From contig NZ_RQJP01000002.1 in NCBI RefSeq assembly GCF_003858645.1, positions 310,001 to 374,000 on the forward strand: a DNA stretch of 64,000 nt, in the 5' to 3' direction. Source of the stretch: Larkinella knui (GTDB lineage Bacteria > Bacteroidota > Bacteroidia > Cytophagales > Spirosomataceae). Of the stretch, positions 17,188-25,432 are shown in pieces. Within the stretch, counting starts at the first letter, position 1; each line of letters begins with the position of its first letter. The translations under genes and the position numbers were made by a program. The notes beneath the pieces are model-generated. The model ran no database searches. It saw only the letters and a program-made list of their open reading frames with translations, and had not been told where the DNA came from.

Positions 17188-20100
17188 TCAATTATTTCCC
17201 GGACCTCCCGGACGGCCACCGCCGGGGAATCGCCCACCTCCGCCACCACCATCGCGCCAGTTCTGGCCGTCGGGCCGGTCGGTGCCGCGTGCCGGCGATG
17301 CGGCTGCTTTAAACTGGCGCAGGTTGTAGGTGAACGTCAGCATGAAATACCGTTGTAACACCTGAGCGCGGCTGTTTTCAACGTAGGTATCCGTTTGGGT
17401 TACGTTCAGGCTGTTATTTTGCTTCAACAAGTCAAATACCGACACCTTCAATTCGCCCCGCTGATCTTTCAGGAATTTCTTGCCCACGGCAGCATTCCAG
17501 AGCGTATATTGCTGGTTGATGCTTCCGTTGAAACCGGTATATTTCTGATTCGAAACATCGGATTGTAAGACCAGTCCCGGCCCGAAAATCCAGTTAATGC
17601 GCCCGCTCAGCACCTGGAAGTAATATTTATTGTTATTCTGCGCCTGAAGCGAGTATTTCACATCGTTGAAGTTACCCGAATACGACAGGAAAAAATCCAG
17701 TTTCTGGCTGATGTTGCTGCTCAGGTTGACCCCCTGCGACCAGGTCATGGTGTTGGCATTGTTAACCTGGTTGTTGATCAGACTCGGCGACGTACCGTAA
17801 CTATTCCCGACATTAACGCTGATGTTGCTTTTGATAAATTTGAGCGGGGTGCTGTACGTCACAAACGTGCGGAGATTCCACAAACCGCTCAGGTTGACCG
17901 GGCGGGTCAATTGCACACCCTGGCCTAAGATCGTGCCGTTGGGTAAGGTGGCGGTTCCGTTGCTGATTACCGTCGAATTTCCAATGTAATTGTTGGTCGA
18001 CCCCATGTTGATAAACACAAACAGGCTGCGGCCTTTCACCGGTTTGGTGAGTTGATACCGGGCCGAAACGTTGTGGCTGTACGACTGCTTTAAATTCGGA
18101 TTTCCCAGCGTAAGAAAGAGCGGATTCGAGTTATCGAGTACGTTCTGGAGCTGCGTAACGCCGGGAGCCTGCGTATTGGTGCGGTAAAATAACCGGATGC
18201 GGCTGTCCGTCGAAAGCTTGATATCCAGCATGCCCGACGGCAACAGATTGTTGAAATGGGCCCGAACGTCGTTGTTTAACGGAAAAATCTGGTCGCTGAG
18301 CAAATCGGCCCGCTGGTAATTCAGATTCACGTTCAACCCCATTTTGGGCGACCGGTAATTATAGCCCACACCCGCCTGGTTGGTCAGGTAATCGTTCTGA
18401 AACGTATTCGACAGTAACGAATCCAGTTGGTCATAGCGTTGCGTGGCCGGATTGTAGCGGTTGGTCCGTTTGGTGGCATCACTGTAGCGGTAGGTCGTCG
18501 TATAATTCAATTGCAGCTGACTCAGTTTCGACAGCGGTTCCGTAAAAGCCGCGTTGAGCGAATATTGGTAGCTCGGCGTGTTGTTGTTGGTTTGCTGCTG
18601 AATGCGTTGATCCGGCGTTTTGCCCGTAAAATATTCATTCAGAGACAATTGTGAATTATTGCTGGTTTGGGTACTGATTTGGTTGCCGAAATTCAACGAG
18701 AGGGATCGCCCGCGTTTGGCAAACCGGTGACGAAAAAGAATGTTGTTGCTGAAGTTAAAAGCCCGGGTTCGGTTGGCATAATCCGTATTGGATCGGTTGA
18801 GCAGCAGACTGTCGGGCGGCAGAATGGGATTAAAATTGTTACCCAGCGTCGGATTTTCAGAGGTACTGTCACCAGCGAGGTAGGTAATCCCCTGGACATT
18901 GCTCGATGCGTTGTTGTTTTGCCACCGCAGCCGGGGCGTAATCAGCAGTGAATTATTGGAATTGATCGTGTATTCGAGCCGGAAATCCAGCCGATGGTTG
19001 TAATTATGGCTGCTGGTGCGGCTGTTTTCGAAGTAATTCTGGCTGGCATTTTCGGTCAGCGTATACCGGCGAAAAACCGTCTGCGCGTTGCTGTTGTTGC
19101 TGTTATTGAAAAAATAGCTACCCCGGATGGTGACGTGTTTGCCCCAGTCGTCGGAAAAGTTCAGCCCGATGGAATTGGTTTTGTTGATCCCGCTCTGCTG
19201 ACCCACCAGGAAGTTGTCGGCACCTCCGCCACCCTGGCCACCTCCTCCACCCCGGTTTCCACCACCGCCGGCACCACCTCGTCCACCACCGGCACCGCCC
19301 CGGCCTCCGCCACCTCCTCCCCCGCCACCGCTACTGGCGACGCCGGTTAAATCCTGCGAGGAAAAGTTCTGCTGATTGATGTTGTTGCTCAGACCGACGA
19401 TGGAAAACCGCCGGGCCCCGTTGAACATGTTGACATTGCCGCCCGCCGAATACGTATCGTTGGTTCCGTAACCGGCATAAACCCGGCCAAAGGTGCCGTT
19501 CTGCCGGTCACCGCGCGTCACGATGTTGATGGTTTTGGAAGTCTGCCCGTCGTTAAAACCGGTAAATTGGGCCTGATCGCTCAGGCGGTCGAAGATTTCG
19601 ATTTTATCGACCACTTCGGCCGGCAAATTTCGCAGGGCAATACTCGGATCGTCGCCAAAGAAAATTTTTCCATCCACCAGCACTTGCTGCACGTCTTCGC
19701 CCTGGGCCTTCACCGTTCCGTTTTCGACGGTAATTCCCGGCATTTTTTTGATCAGATCCTCCGTTGTCGCATCACGCGTTACCTTAAAAGCTTCGGCGTT
19801 CAACTGAAGCGTATCGCCTTTCTGCTGAGCGGGCGGTATTTGCCCCTTGACCACTACTTCCTTGAGCGTTTTGGAATCCTCAGCCAGGGTGATATTGCCC
19901 AGGTTTTGAATGGGTTGGGTGATGGTAATGACCTGGTCGTAATCCTGAAAACCCAGGTAGGTAGCTTTCACCCGATATGCTTCCGGATTGAGATTCAGGA
20001 AGGTAAATACACCACTCGTATCCGTTACCGTATATTGTTTCTGGGTCGTGTCCTGCTGCGCTGTCAGAATAATAGGCACGCCAACCAGCGCCCCGTTTCT

Positions 20101-20253
20101 GGGATCGACAAATTTTCCGGTAAGCTGGTTGGTTTGCGCGAACAGCGACGTTGTCGAAGTCAGCAGGAAAACCACTACCGGATACACCAGAACCGGATAC
20201 CGCCCAAAATGAACGGAACAGCACTGAAACAGACGTAAAATATTTGCATTCAT
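17188..20253 (-). CDS. TonB-dependent receptor-like outer membrane protein with glycine-rich loops
   Basis: 1021 residues. A signal peptide (about 24-40, YPVVVFLLTSTTSLFAQ) is followed by a carboxypeptidase-regulatory-like domain (LTGKFVDPRNGALVGVPIIL, to about residue 125) and a TonB plug (DLIKKMPGITVENG, QQVLVDGKIFFGDD, LPAEVVDKIEIFDR). A long OMP_b-brl_3-type beta barrel completes the protein. In the barrel, residues about 307-350 are almost only Gly with a few Arg/Ala/Asn (DNA about 19205-19340). The C-terminus, after the last barrel strand (LTFTYNLRQF), has another Gly/Pro-rich tail ending GGPGNN. The terminal aromatic normally needed for barrel insertion is thus displaced. It lies downstream of a sigma/Spy operon. 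The substrate is unknown. Confidence 0.85.
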   Translation of the reverse strand: MNANILRLFQCCSVHFGRYPVLVYPVVVFLLTSTTSLFAQTNQLTGKFVDPRNGALVGVPIILTAQQDTTQKQYTVTDTSGVFTFLNLNPEAYRVKATYLGFQDYDQVITITQPIQNLGNITLAEDSKTLKEVVVKGQIPPAQQKGDTLQLNAEAFKVTRDATTEDLIKKMPGITVENGTVKAQGEDVQQVLVDGKIFFGDDPSIALRNLPAEVVDKIEIFDRLSDQAQFTGFNDGQTSKTINIVTRGDRQNGTFGRVYAGYGTNDTYSAGGNVNMFNGARRFSIVGLSNNINQQNFSSQDLTGVASSGGGGGGGGGRGGAGGGRGGAGGGGNRGGGGGQGGGGADNFLVGQQSGINKTNSIGLNFSDDWGKHVTIRGSYFFNNSNNSNAQTVFRRYTLTENASQNYFENSRTSSHNYNHRLDFRLEYTINSNNSLLITPRLRWQNNNASSNVQGITYLAGDSTSENPTLGNNFNPILPPDSLLLNRSNTDYANRTRAFNFSNNILFRHRFAKRGRSLSLNFGNQISTQTSNNSQLSLNEYFTGKTPDQRIQQQTNNNTPSYQYSLNAAFTEPLSKLSQLQLNYTTTYRYSDATKRTNRYNPATQRYDQLDSLLSNTFQNDYLTNQAGVGYNYRSPKMGLNVNLNYQRADLLSDQIFPLNNDVRAHFNNLLPSGMLDIKLSTDSRIRLFYRTNTQAPGVTQLQNVLDNSNPLFLTLGNPNLKQSYSHNVSARYQLTKPVKGRSLFVFINMGSTNNYIGNSTVISNGTATLPNGTILGQGVQLTRPVNLSGLWNLRTFVTYSTPLKFIKSNISVNVGNSYGTSPSLINNQVNNANTMTWSQGVNLSSNISQKLDFFLSYSGNFNDVKYSLQAQNNNKYYFQVLSGRINWIFGPGLVLQSDVSNQKYTGFNGSINQQYTLWNAAVGKKFLKDQRGELKVSVFDLLKQNNSLNVTQTDTYVENSRAQVLQRYFMLTFTYNLRQFKAAASPARGTDRPDGQNWRDGGGGGGRFPGGGRPGGPGNN

Positions 20254-20290
20254 TGATCCAGAAGGAGAAGATGGGCGGATTCACAATTTT

Positions 20291-20325
20291 GTCATCACAA
20301 TGGAATTGAATTCCACCGTGATGAC
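20291..20325. promoter_or_regulatory. 17-bp imperfect palindrome upstream of the TonB receptor gene
   Basis: GTCATCACAATGGAATT and AATTCCACCGTGATGAC flank a single central G, with two mismatches. It ends 38 bp before the receptor start codon (20253) and follows the small secreted protein gene. It could be an operator or an RNA hairpin. Confidence 0.45.
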
Positions 20326-20413
20326 AAGGACTGTGATCGACAGAAAAGTTGATGAAGTGTAATCCCGACCGGGGATTACCTTAAAGACACCCCGTTGCGC
20401 CTAATTGTTTGAA

Positions 20414-20740
20414 TTATTTGCGATTGCCACCCGGCCGGCGTCCACGCATAGCTCTTTCTTCTTTGAAAGTACCTTTGGCGTCGAAGACCACGATTTTCCG
20501 GGTTGTATCGGCCACCACAACCAGGTTGTAATTATCTTCCTTGTCTTTCATGATTCGCCGAACGGTCATCCCGGGGTATTTATCTTTGACATAGGCCATG
20601 ACCGGTGCTGGCAGAGCACTTTCTTCGACCTGCGTCATGCCCTGCATACGGCCCTGTCCGCTCCCCTGGCCATTCTGCGCATGGCTTTCGAAAACCGTCA
20701 TCCCGGCGAGTAGCAGGGCAATGAACATTCCTTTTTTCAT
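20414..20740 (-). CDS. Small secreted protein, PepSY-like
   Basis: 108 residues with a signal peptide (MKKGMFIALLLAGMTVFESH, cleavage after HAQ). A Gly/Gln/Met-rich linker leads to one compact domain: ALPAPVMAYVKDKYPGMTVRRI, then NYNLVVVADTTRKIVVFDAKG. That is the helix plus beta-meander arrangement of PepSY-like/BLIP-like small domains common in Bacteroidota. The C-terminus is Arg/Gly-rich. It sits on the same strand between the Spy-like gene and the TonB receptor, about 75 bp after the former, so it is probably part of the same response. No enzyme motif is visible. Confidence 0.65.
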   Translation of the reverse strand: MKKGMFIALLLAGMTVFESHAQNGQGSGQGRMQGMTQVEESALPAPVMAYVKDKYPGMTVRRIMKDKEDNYNLVVVADTTRKIVVFDAKGTFKEERAMRGRRPGGNRK

Positions 20741-20816
20741 GATAGTACCTGTTTAGTTGTAGTGCATTAGATGTCAATTGATCGCAAACCCTGCGGGCGG
20801 CACCCGAAAAAAGAAT

Positions 20817-21326
20817 TTATTTTTCAGAACGGTCCCGGTGGCTCGAATCAGGCCGGCGGCTTCCGGGCCAGCCCGACCGGCCAAACGAGCCGTAGCCCGG
20901 CCGTTCGGCCAGCACCTGCCGGAGTTTCTGCCGTTGTTCGGGCGTACACAAGGCGCTTACCTGCTGAAAATGCCGCAAGGTCAGCACATCCAGCCGGGCG
21001 GTTTTCTCGCCCATCTGCCGGGCCTGCTGCATCAATACCGCATCGGTTTGGGTGGAATCGCTCACCTGCCCGAAAAACCGTTTGCGTTCCTGCCGCATCG
21101 AATCCAGCAAAGGACGGATGGTCTGAAAATGGCGCTGGCGCATGGCCCGGTATTTCGCCCGTTGTTCTTCCGAAAAACCGAGTGTTTTGGACAAATACGA
21201 TCGACCATCGCCATCCCGGTGATGCCGCTGGGAACCCAGCCACATCCAGGTCAGCAATCCGGCATTCAGTACAACCAGCGCAATGATAATCCCGATCAGC
21301 ATTCGAAGGCGGTTGCGGTCATTCAT
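20817..21326 (-). CDS. Spy/CpxP-like periplasmic protein (heavy-metal sensor-like)
   Basis: 169 residues from ATG 21326. One N-terminal membrane anchor (LIGIIIALVVLNAGLLTWMW) is followed by a helical domain. In it, LGFSEEQRAKYRAMRQRHF and LCTPEQRQKLRQVL are the paired LTxxQ-like motifs of the Spy/CpxP/CnrX group, which bind unfolded proteins or metals in the periplasm. It overlaps the preceding anti-sigma-like gene by 8 bp, showing translational coupling. The order sigma, small anchored protein, Spy-like protein is a recurrent Bacteroidota envelope-stress operon. The C-terminus is rich in Arg, Ser and Gly. Confidence 0.78.
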   Translation of the reverse strand: MNDRNRLRMLIGIIIALVVLNAGLLTWMWLGSQRHHRDGDGRSYLSKTLGFSEEQRAKYRAMRQRHFQTIRPLLDSMRQERKRFFGQVSDSTQTDAVLMQQARQMGEKTARLDVLTLRHFQQVSALCTPEQRQKLRQVLAERPGYGSFGRSGWPGSRRPDSSHRDRSEK

Positions 21327-21648
21327 CGGCGTAAACGGTTTGATGATCCAGTTGATAATCCTGCACAAACGCTTCGTACGTTCCGGGATCAGTTTCCGGG
21401 GCCGGTGGTCGGTTTTGCCACATAGCCACCGAAACATTGAGGGCAATCAGAACGCCAAGCGTTCCCAGGGCGTAGGCCGGTCGCTGTAGCCACCAGGGCA
21501 AACGGGCCGCCAGTTCCGGCTGTTCCAAACGGGCCTTCAGCCGCGCTTCCAGGCGGGTATAAAAGAAAGGGCGCGGTTGGGCGGGGCGGATGTTGCCCAG
21601 TTGCCGAAACCGGTCTTCCCACGGTTGATCTTCTTGGTTCCTGTTCAT
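21319..21648 (-). CDS. Small membrane-anchored protein, probable anti-sigma factor
   Basis: 109 residues from ATG 21648. A polar N-terminal part (EDRFRQLGNIRPAQPRPFFYTRLEARLKARL) is followed by one membrane helix (PAYALGTLGVLIALNVSVAMW) and a short acidic periplasmic tail ending YADE. No zinc-finger Cys/His set is visible, so it is not a ZAS protein. Position alone, 4 bp after the sigma gene and overlapping the Spy-like gene, makes an anti-sigma role likely. The conserved-looking FYTRLEARL segment may be the sigma-binding helix. Confidence 0.65.
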   Translation of the reverse strand: MNRNQEDQPWEDRFRQLGNIRPAQPRPFFYTRLEARLKARLEQPELAARLPWWLQRPAYALGTLGVLIALNVSVAMWQNRPPAPETDPGTYEAFVQDYQLDHQTVYADE

Positions 21649-21652
21649 GCTG

Positions 21653-22258
21653 TCACGGGTTATTTCTTTCCTTGTAATACGGGCCCAGCTGTTTCCGCAG
21701 ATTCTGCTTGGCCCGGTGCAGCAGCGACTCGACCGCCGAAACGCTGACCTGCATAACCTCCGCAATTTCGCGGTGGCTCTGTTCTTCGATGTAATGCAAA
21801 ACAAACGCTACCTTCTGCGAATCCGCCAACCGGTCAACGGCTTTAAACAACGTGCTCATCTCTTCTTTCTGCTCCAGTGAAACCCCCGGATGGTGAAAAT
21901 CCGGCGGATGGTGCAGCACCTCGTTGTTCAGGCCGAACAAACTGGTCAGCACCGCAAACCGCTTCTGCGCCTTCCGCTTGCGGTGGTGGGCCAGGGCTTT
22001 CGTCGTGGTGATGCGGTAGAGCCAGGTCGTCAGTTTGGCTTCTTCCCGGAATTGATGAACCGTTTGGTAGACTTCAATAAACACCTCCTGCGCAATATCC
22101 TCGGCTTCTTCGGGGTGCCGCACAATCACCAGCGCAATGGTATAGACCCTGTCCTGATGCTGTTCCACAAGCATCCGAAAAGCCGACTCATGGCCTGCTT
22201 TCAGCGCAGCAATCAATTCAGGCTCCTGCAAACGGACGGTATCGTTAAAGGTGAACAC
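21653..22258 (-). CDS. ECF-type RNA polymerase sigma factor
   Basis: 201 residues. Region 2 lies at about 25-95 (LVEQHQDRVYTIALVIVRHPEEAEDIAQEVFIEVY, LTTWLYRITTTKALAHHRKRK). Region 4 lies at about 135-190 (LADSQKVAFVLHYIEEQSHREIAEVMQVS, AVESLLHRAKQNLRK). The start codon is GTG at 22258, and no ATG fits the family N-terminus better. It is first gene of the operon sigma, anti-sigma, Spy-like. A His-rich linker (HHPPDFHHPG) between the two sigma domains is unusual and might bind metal, which would fit the Spy-like partner, but that is speculation. Confidence 0.88.
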   Translation of the reverse strand: MFTFNDTVRLQEPELIAALKAGHESAFRMLVEQHQDRVYTIALVIVRHPEEAEDIAQEVFIEVYQTVHQFREEAKLTTWLYRITTTKALAHHRKRKAQKRFAVLTSLFGLNNEVLHHPPDFHHPGVSLEQKEEMSTLFKAVDRLADSQKVAFVLHYIEEQSHREIAEVMQVSVSAVESLLHRAKQNLRKQLGPYYKERNNP

Positions 22259-22351
22259 CTGGAATTAGGTGCAGAAATTTGGGGAAACCTGCGGATATAA
22301 TGCAGTTTTTTTTGCTATACTGCCCGAAAAAGATCTCCGGAAAGAAATACG

Positions 22352-22807
22352 ATGTGGACCTGCCCACGCTGCAACCAGCCCTTCCGCCACACCAACCAGC
22401 GGCATTCGTGCAACGACCGGACCGTCGATGATTTTCTACGGGGTCAATCCGCGCATACCGTTGAGCGGTTTCACGCGTTCATTGAATGCTACAAAACCAT
22501 CGGCGATTTTGTGCTCCATCCGGCCAAATCCCGGATTGGGCTGGCCCATCAAACCCGGTTTTGTTCCATTAACCAGCTCGGCAAAGACTATATCGACGTG
22601 TTTTTTCAGTTCGACAAGCCGTATACCGAGTCGTTTTTATTTCATAAGATCGGCCAATTGCCCAACTCCAAACTGCACAATCACCACAGCCGGATTTACA
22701 GCAAAGCCGATCTAACCGACGAGTTGATGCGGTTTATGAAAATGGCTTACTTACGCAAAAAAAGGAATATTGGTTGTTGGCTGCCTGCCCTGGGTTATCC
22801 GGGATGA
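22352..22807 (+). CDS. DUF5655-family protein with N-terminal zinc ribbon
   Basis: 151 residues. The N-terminus MWTCPRCNQPFRHTNQRHSC gives Cys and His pairs typical of a small zinc ribbon. The rest (FLRGQSAHTVERFHAFIECYK, YIDVFFQFDKP, HNHHSRIYSKADL) matches the pattern of DUF5655, a small alpha/beta domain related to DUF1801-like/YdhG proteins with no established activity. It is alone on the plus strand, convergent with the YciI-like gene 25 bp away. Cytoplasmic. Confidence 0.75.
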   Translation: MWTCPRCNQPFRHTNQRHSCNDRTVDDFLRGQSAHTVERFHAFIECYKTIGDFVLHPAKSRIGLAHQTRFCSINQLGKDYIDVFFQFDKPYTESFLFHKIGQLPNSKLHNHHSRIYSKADLTDELMRFMKMAYLRKKRNIGCWLPALGYPG

Positions 22808-22832
22808 TTCCTGCGAACCCAGCACCGGGTCG

Positions 22833-23180
22833 CTATCCCATCAACTCCCTTACTTCCATGAAGCAATCCGCGTCAAAAATTGGACAGGTTTCCAGCAAGC
22901 CAATCACGTCATCCATGTCCTGACCTTTGAGCAGCATGTACCCACCCACAATTTCCAGCTCCTGTACCCGATAAGGGCCCTCAGACACCTGCCGGCCGGC
23001 GGAGGTCGGGCGTATGACCTTGCCCACGAGCGTCAGGGCTCTGCCATCTTCCCAATGCCCGTTTTCCCTCACCTGATCGATCCAGGTTTTCACATCCCGT
23101 TGATGCTGCCGGGTCTCTTCTTCCGTGGGAACCAGGGTTCGTCCGTCCGGCTCCCGAATTAAAACCAGGTATGTTTTCAT
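22833..23180 (-). CDS. YciI-like (YCII/DGPF) protein
   Basis: 115 residues, a single ferredoxin-like YCII domain. MKTYLVLIREPDG opens strand 1. A helix follows (EEETRQHQRDVKTWIDQVRENG), then GEALTLVG-like RALTLVGKVI, the family's EGPYR motif (SEGPYRVQELEIVGGYMLL) and a final helix (DMDDVIGLLETCPIF). YciI proteins are small, often of unknown role, and in this DGPF subgroup frequently accompany ECF sigma factors of the SigJ type. Here no such sigma gene is adjacent. Cytoplasmic. Confidence 0.8.
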   Translation of the reverse strand: MKTYLVLIREPDGRTLVPTEEETRQHQRDVKTWIDQVRENGHWEDGRALTLVGKVIRPTSAGRQVSEGPYRVQELEIVGGYMLLKGQDMDDVIGLLETCPIFDADCFMEVRELMG

Positions 23181-23276
23181 CCGTAATCAGTTTGTTTAGT
23201 AACCCGGGTATTTCCCAGGTTCATCAGAACAAAAGTACGGCTGCCGACTCAGCAGGCTACTGACTAAACCGGGGTT

Positions 23277-24179
23277 TCATGGGTACATTTCCCGGGTGGA
23301 CGTTCGAAAAAAAGACGGCGTCTTGCCCTCTAAACGCTTGAAAAACCGGTGAAAATAGGACGCATCCTCAAAGCCCAACTGCCAGGCAATTTCCGAAACA
23401 GACCGGTCGGTATGAAAAAGTTGCCGTTTCGCTTCCAGCATCAAACGCTCATGGATATGCTGGATGGCCGTTTTACCACTTTGCTGCTTAATGCGGTCGG
23501 TGAGATGATTCGGCGTCAAGTGGAGCAGCTCGGCGTAGTCGGCAACGTGATGGAGCCGATGAAAGTGCTGGTCGATGGCCGCCCGGAATCGTTTCAATAA
23601 GGCCAGATCAGGCCCGGCGATTCCGCCTGAAAACGAACCGGTATACAGACGGCTCAGGTAAATTAACAGCACATTCAAATACGAATGCAACATGCGGTTC
23701 CGCCAGTCATGCCGGGCGGCAAACTCCTGAAGCATCTTCCGCAACACGTCTTCCAGAAACTGCACCTGATCCGGTTCAAGCCGTAGTTCATGACCCTGCT
23801 CCGGATTTTCAAGAATGGGCAGCTGACGCAGGGCCTGATTTTCCTGCAACTGCAAATACTCTTCGGTAAACGAGAGCATAATACCGCTGAGGGGTTCCGT
23901 TTTTTCTTTCACCTGAATTTGCTGCGGCCCGGTAAAATAGAAACGGTTGGCCTGTAACGTATACGGAACATAGTCTACCCAGTGACGGCTGCTGCCCTGC
24001 CGAACCAGACAGAAGAAATAATAATCTTTTCGGTGGGGCAACAAAAAGTTGGCTTTATGCCGTCGGAATTGACCCTCTACGTCCAGAATCTCGAAATAGC
24101 GACTCGCCAGGCTGCTACTCTCTTCCAGCGAATACTGAGCAATAGCCTGGGTTTGAGGCCCGTTCATTCCTTTTAGCAT
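23277..24179 (-). CDS. AraC-family transcription regulator
   Basis: 300 residues. The N-terminal 180 residues are a cupin-like sensor region (DYYFFCLVRQGSSRHWVDYVPYTL, FYFTGPQQIQVKEK). The C-terminal 100 residues contain the two AraC helix-turn-helix motifs: VADYAELLHLTPNHLTDRIKQ and VSEIAWQLGFEDASYFHRFFK, followed by GKTPSFFR. It is 42 bp downstream of the beta-propeller glycosidase gene on the same strand, at the end of the SusC-SusD-glycosidase set, so it may control this carbohydrate locus. The ligand is unknown. ATG 24167 is an alternative start. Confidence 0.85.
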   Translation of the reverse strand: MLKGMNGPQTQAIAQYSLEESSSLASRYFEILDVEGQFRRHKANFLLPHRKDYYFFCLVRQGSSRHWVDYVPYTLQANRFYFTGPQQIQVKEKTEPLSGIMLSFTEEYLQLQENQALRQLPILENPEQGHELRLEPDQVQFLEDVLRKMLQEFAARHDWRNRMLHSYLNVLLIYLSRLYTGSFSGGIAGPDLALLKRFRAAIDQHFHRLHHVADYAELLHLTPNHLTDRIKQQSGKTAIQHIHERLMLEAKRQLFHTDRSVSEIAWQLGFEDASYFHRFFKRLEGKTPSFFRTSTREMYP

Positions 24180-24221
24180 GGCTTAAAAAAGTATCAACCA
24201 CCAAATTTAATCAATCACGCC

Positions 24222-25301
24222 TTACCGACCCAGGGCACTGTGACCCAAATCTTTGGAAGTCGCCACGGTAATAACGCGTCCTTTATCGCCAACGGCGTTG
24301 TAGAAATGATAAACGACACCGTTCCATTTGATTACCCACGGCTTGTGGGCGTAGGTTTTGTCATACGCTTCCGAGGGCGCAATCAGATCGTCGCCCGTCC
24401 AGTCGGTCCAGTTCACGAGGTCGTATGAAGCGGCAAACCGCTCAAAAGCACCGGGTTTCCAGAACGCGCCGAAATAGAACATGACGTACAGATCCCCGAT
24501 TTTTGCGATCTGGGCGTCGCCACAAATACCGGTTTTTCGGGTAATCAGCGGCTGCTGGCCGTAGCGTTTCCAATGGGTCATGTCGCTGGAAACCGCCATC
24601 GCGATGTTTTCAAACCCTTTGCCCTCGGCATCCGGCTTTTCGCCTTTGGCGTTGTAATACATCACAAACGGGTACCCGGTTTTCTTTGCTTTGTCCCGAA
24701 TAACCAGACTTTTGTAGATCGTCTTGTTGTCGTACCAGCGGGCGTCTTCATCCACCGCCGACAGCACCGGTTGCGGCAATCGCGTCGCTTCCTGCGGTTT
24801 GGTCAAGTCGTTCGTGCTCGCGATGCCAACGCCCAAGCGACCCGCTTCGTAGCCTTTTTCGGAACCACCCAGGTACGACAGCCAGTAGCGGTTCCGGTAT
24901 TTTTCGGCTTCGTACAAACCGCCCCATTCCGTGTCGATCAGGGCGACATAACCGGCTTTCTGGGTGGCATCCCAGTCTTTGTCGGAAAATGACAGGAGCT
25001 TGCCCAACGTCGTCCACGATAGAAGATCGTCACTTTTGGCCAGCCAGGTCTCATACCCTTTTCCGTCAAAAATGATGTAGGTCATGTACCAGTTGCCGCC
25101 CTTCCGGAAAATCGTGGGGCTGTCCACCAGCCGACCGGCATCGGGCTGGGGCAACACAATACCGTATTTATAAGGCGTTTTAACTTCTTCGAAAATTTCC
25201 CGCATTTTTTCGTCCGGCACACTGGCAACCCCATATTTCGGCTGGGCAAAACCCGTTAAGACAATCAGTGCAAAGAAACTGCTGATCAGGAGACGCTTCA
25301 T
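24222..25301 (-). CDS. Secreted five-bladed beta-propeller glycosidase-like protein (GH43/GH130-like)
   Basis: 359 residues with a signal peptide (MKRLLISSFFALIVLTGFAQ). The chain shows repeated blade signatures of GH43/GH117/GH130 five-bladed propellers: RLVDSPTIFRKGGNWYMTYI, YETWLAKSDDLLSW, IYKSLVIRDK...YPFVMYYNAKG, ICGDAQIAKIGDLYVMFY and HKPWVIKWNGVVYHFY. Acidic residues in VDSPT and GDAQ are candidates for catalysis. The exact family cannot be fixed by eye. It follows SusD by 131 bp including a hairpin. It is probably an exo-glycosidase acting on oligosaccharides in the periplasm. Confidence 0.72.
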   Translation of the reverse strand: MKRLLISSFFALIVLTGFAQPKYGVASVPDEKMREIFEEVKTPYKYGIVLPQPDAGRLVDSPTIFRKGGNWYMTYIIFDGKGYETWLAKSDDLLSWTTLGKLLSFSDKDWDATQKAGYVALIDTEWGGLYEAEKYRNRYWLSYLGGSEKGYEAGRLGVGIASTNDLTKPQEATRLPQPVLSAVDEDARWYDNKTIYKSLVIRDKAKKTGYPFVMYYNAKGEKPDAEGKGFENIAMAVSSDMTHWKRYGQQPLITRKTGICGDAQIAKIGDLYVMFYFGAFWKPGAFERFAASYDLVNWTDWTGDDLIAPSEAYDKTYAHKPWVIKWNGVVYHFYNAVGDKGRVITVATSKDLGHSALGR

Positions 25302-25357
25302 TTTTAGTTAACAGGCCTTAAGCCAGGCCAGGCGGGGTGAAAGATACATCATTCGTA

Positions 25358-25412
25358 TGATGGAGGGTTTTGTAGCGCAAAATCCGATTCTGCGCTACAA
25401 AACCCTCCATCA
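25358..25412. terminator. 22-bp perfect hairpin after susD
   Basis: Bases 25358-25379 (TGATGGAGGGTTTTGTAGCG...) are the exact inverse of 25391-25412 around an 11-nt loop. It lies 21 bp after the SusD stop and 57 bp before the glycosidase start, both on the minus strand. There is no T-run, so it may only reduce read-through or protect the SusCD message from 3' decay. Confidence 0.55.
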
Positions 25413-25432
25413 GTTCATCCGTGGGTAAACGC

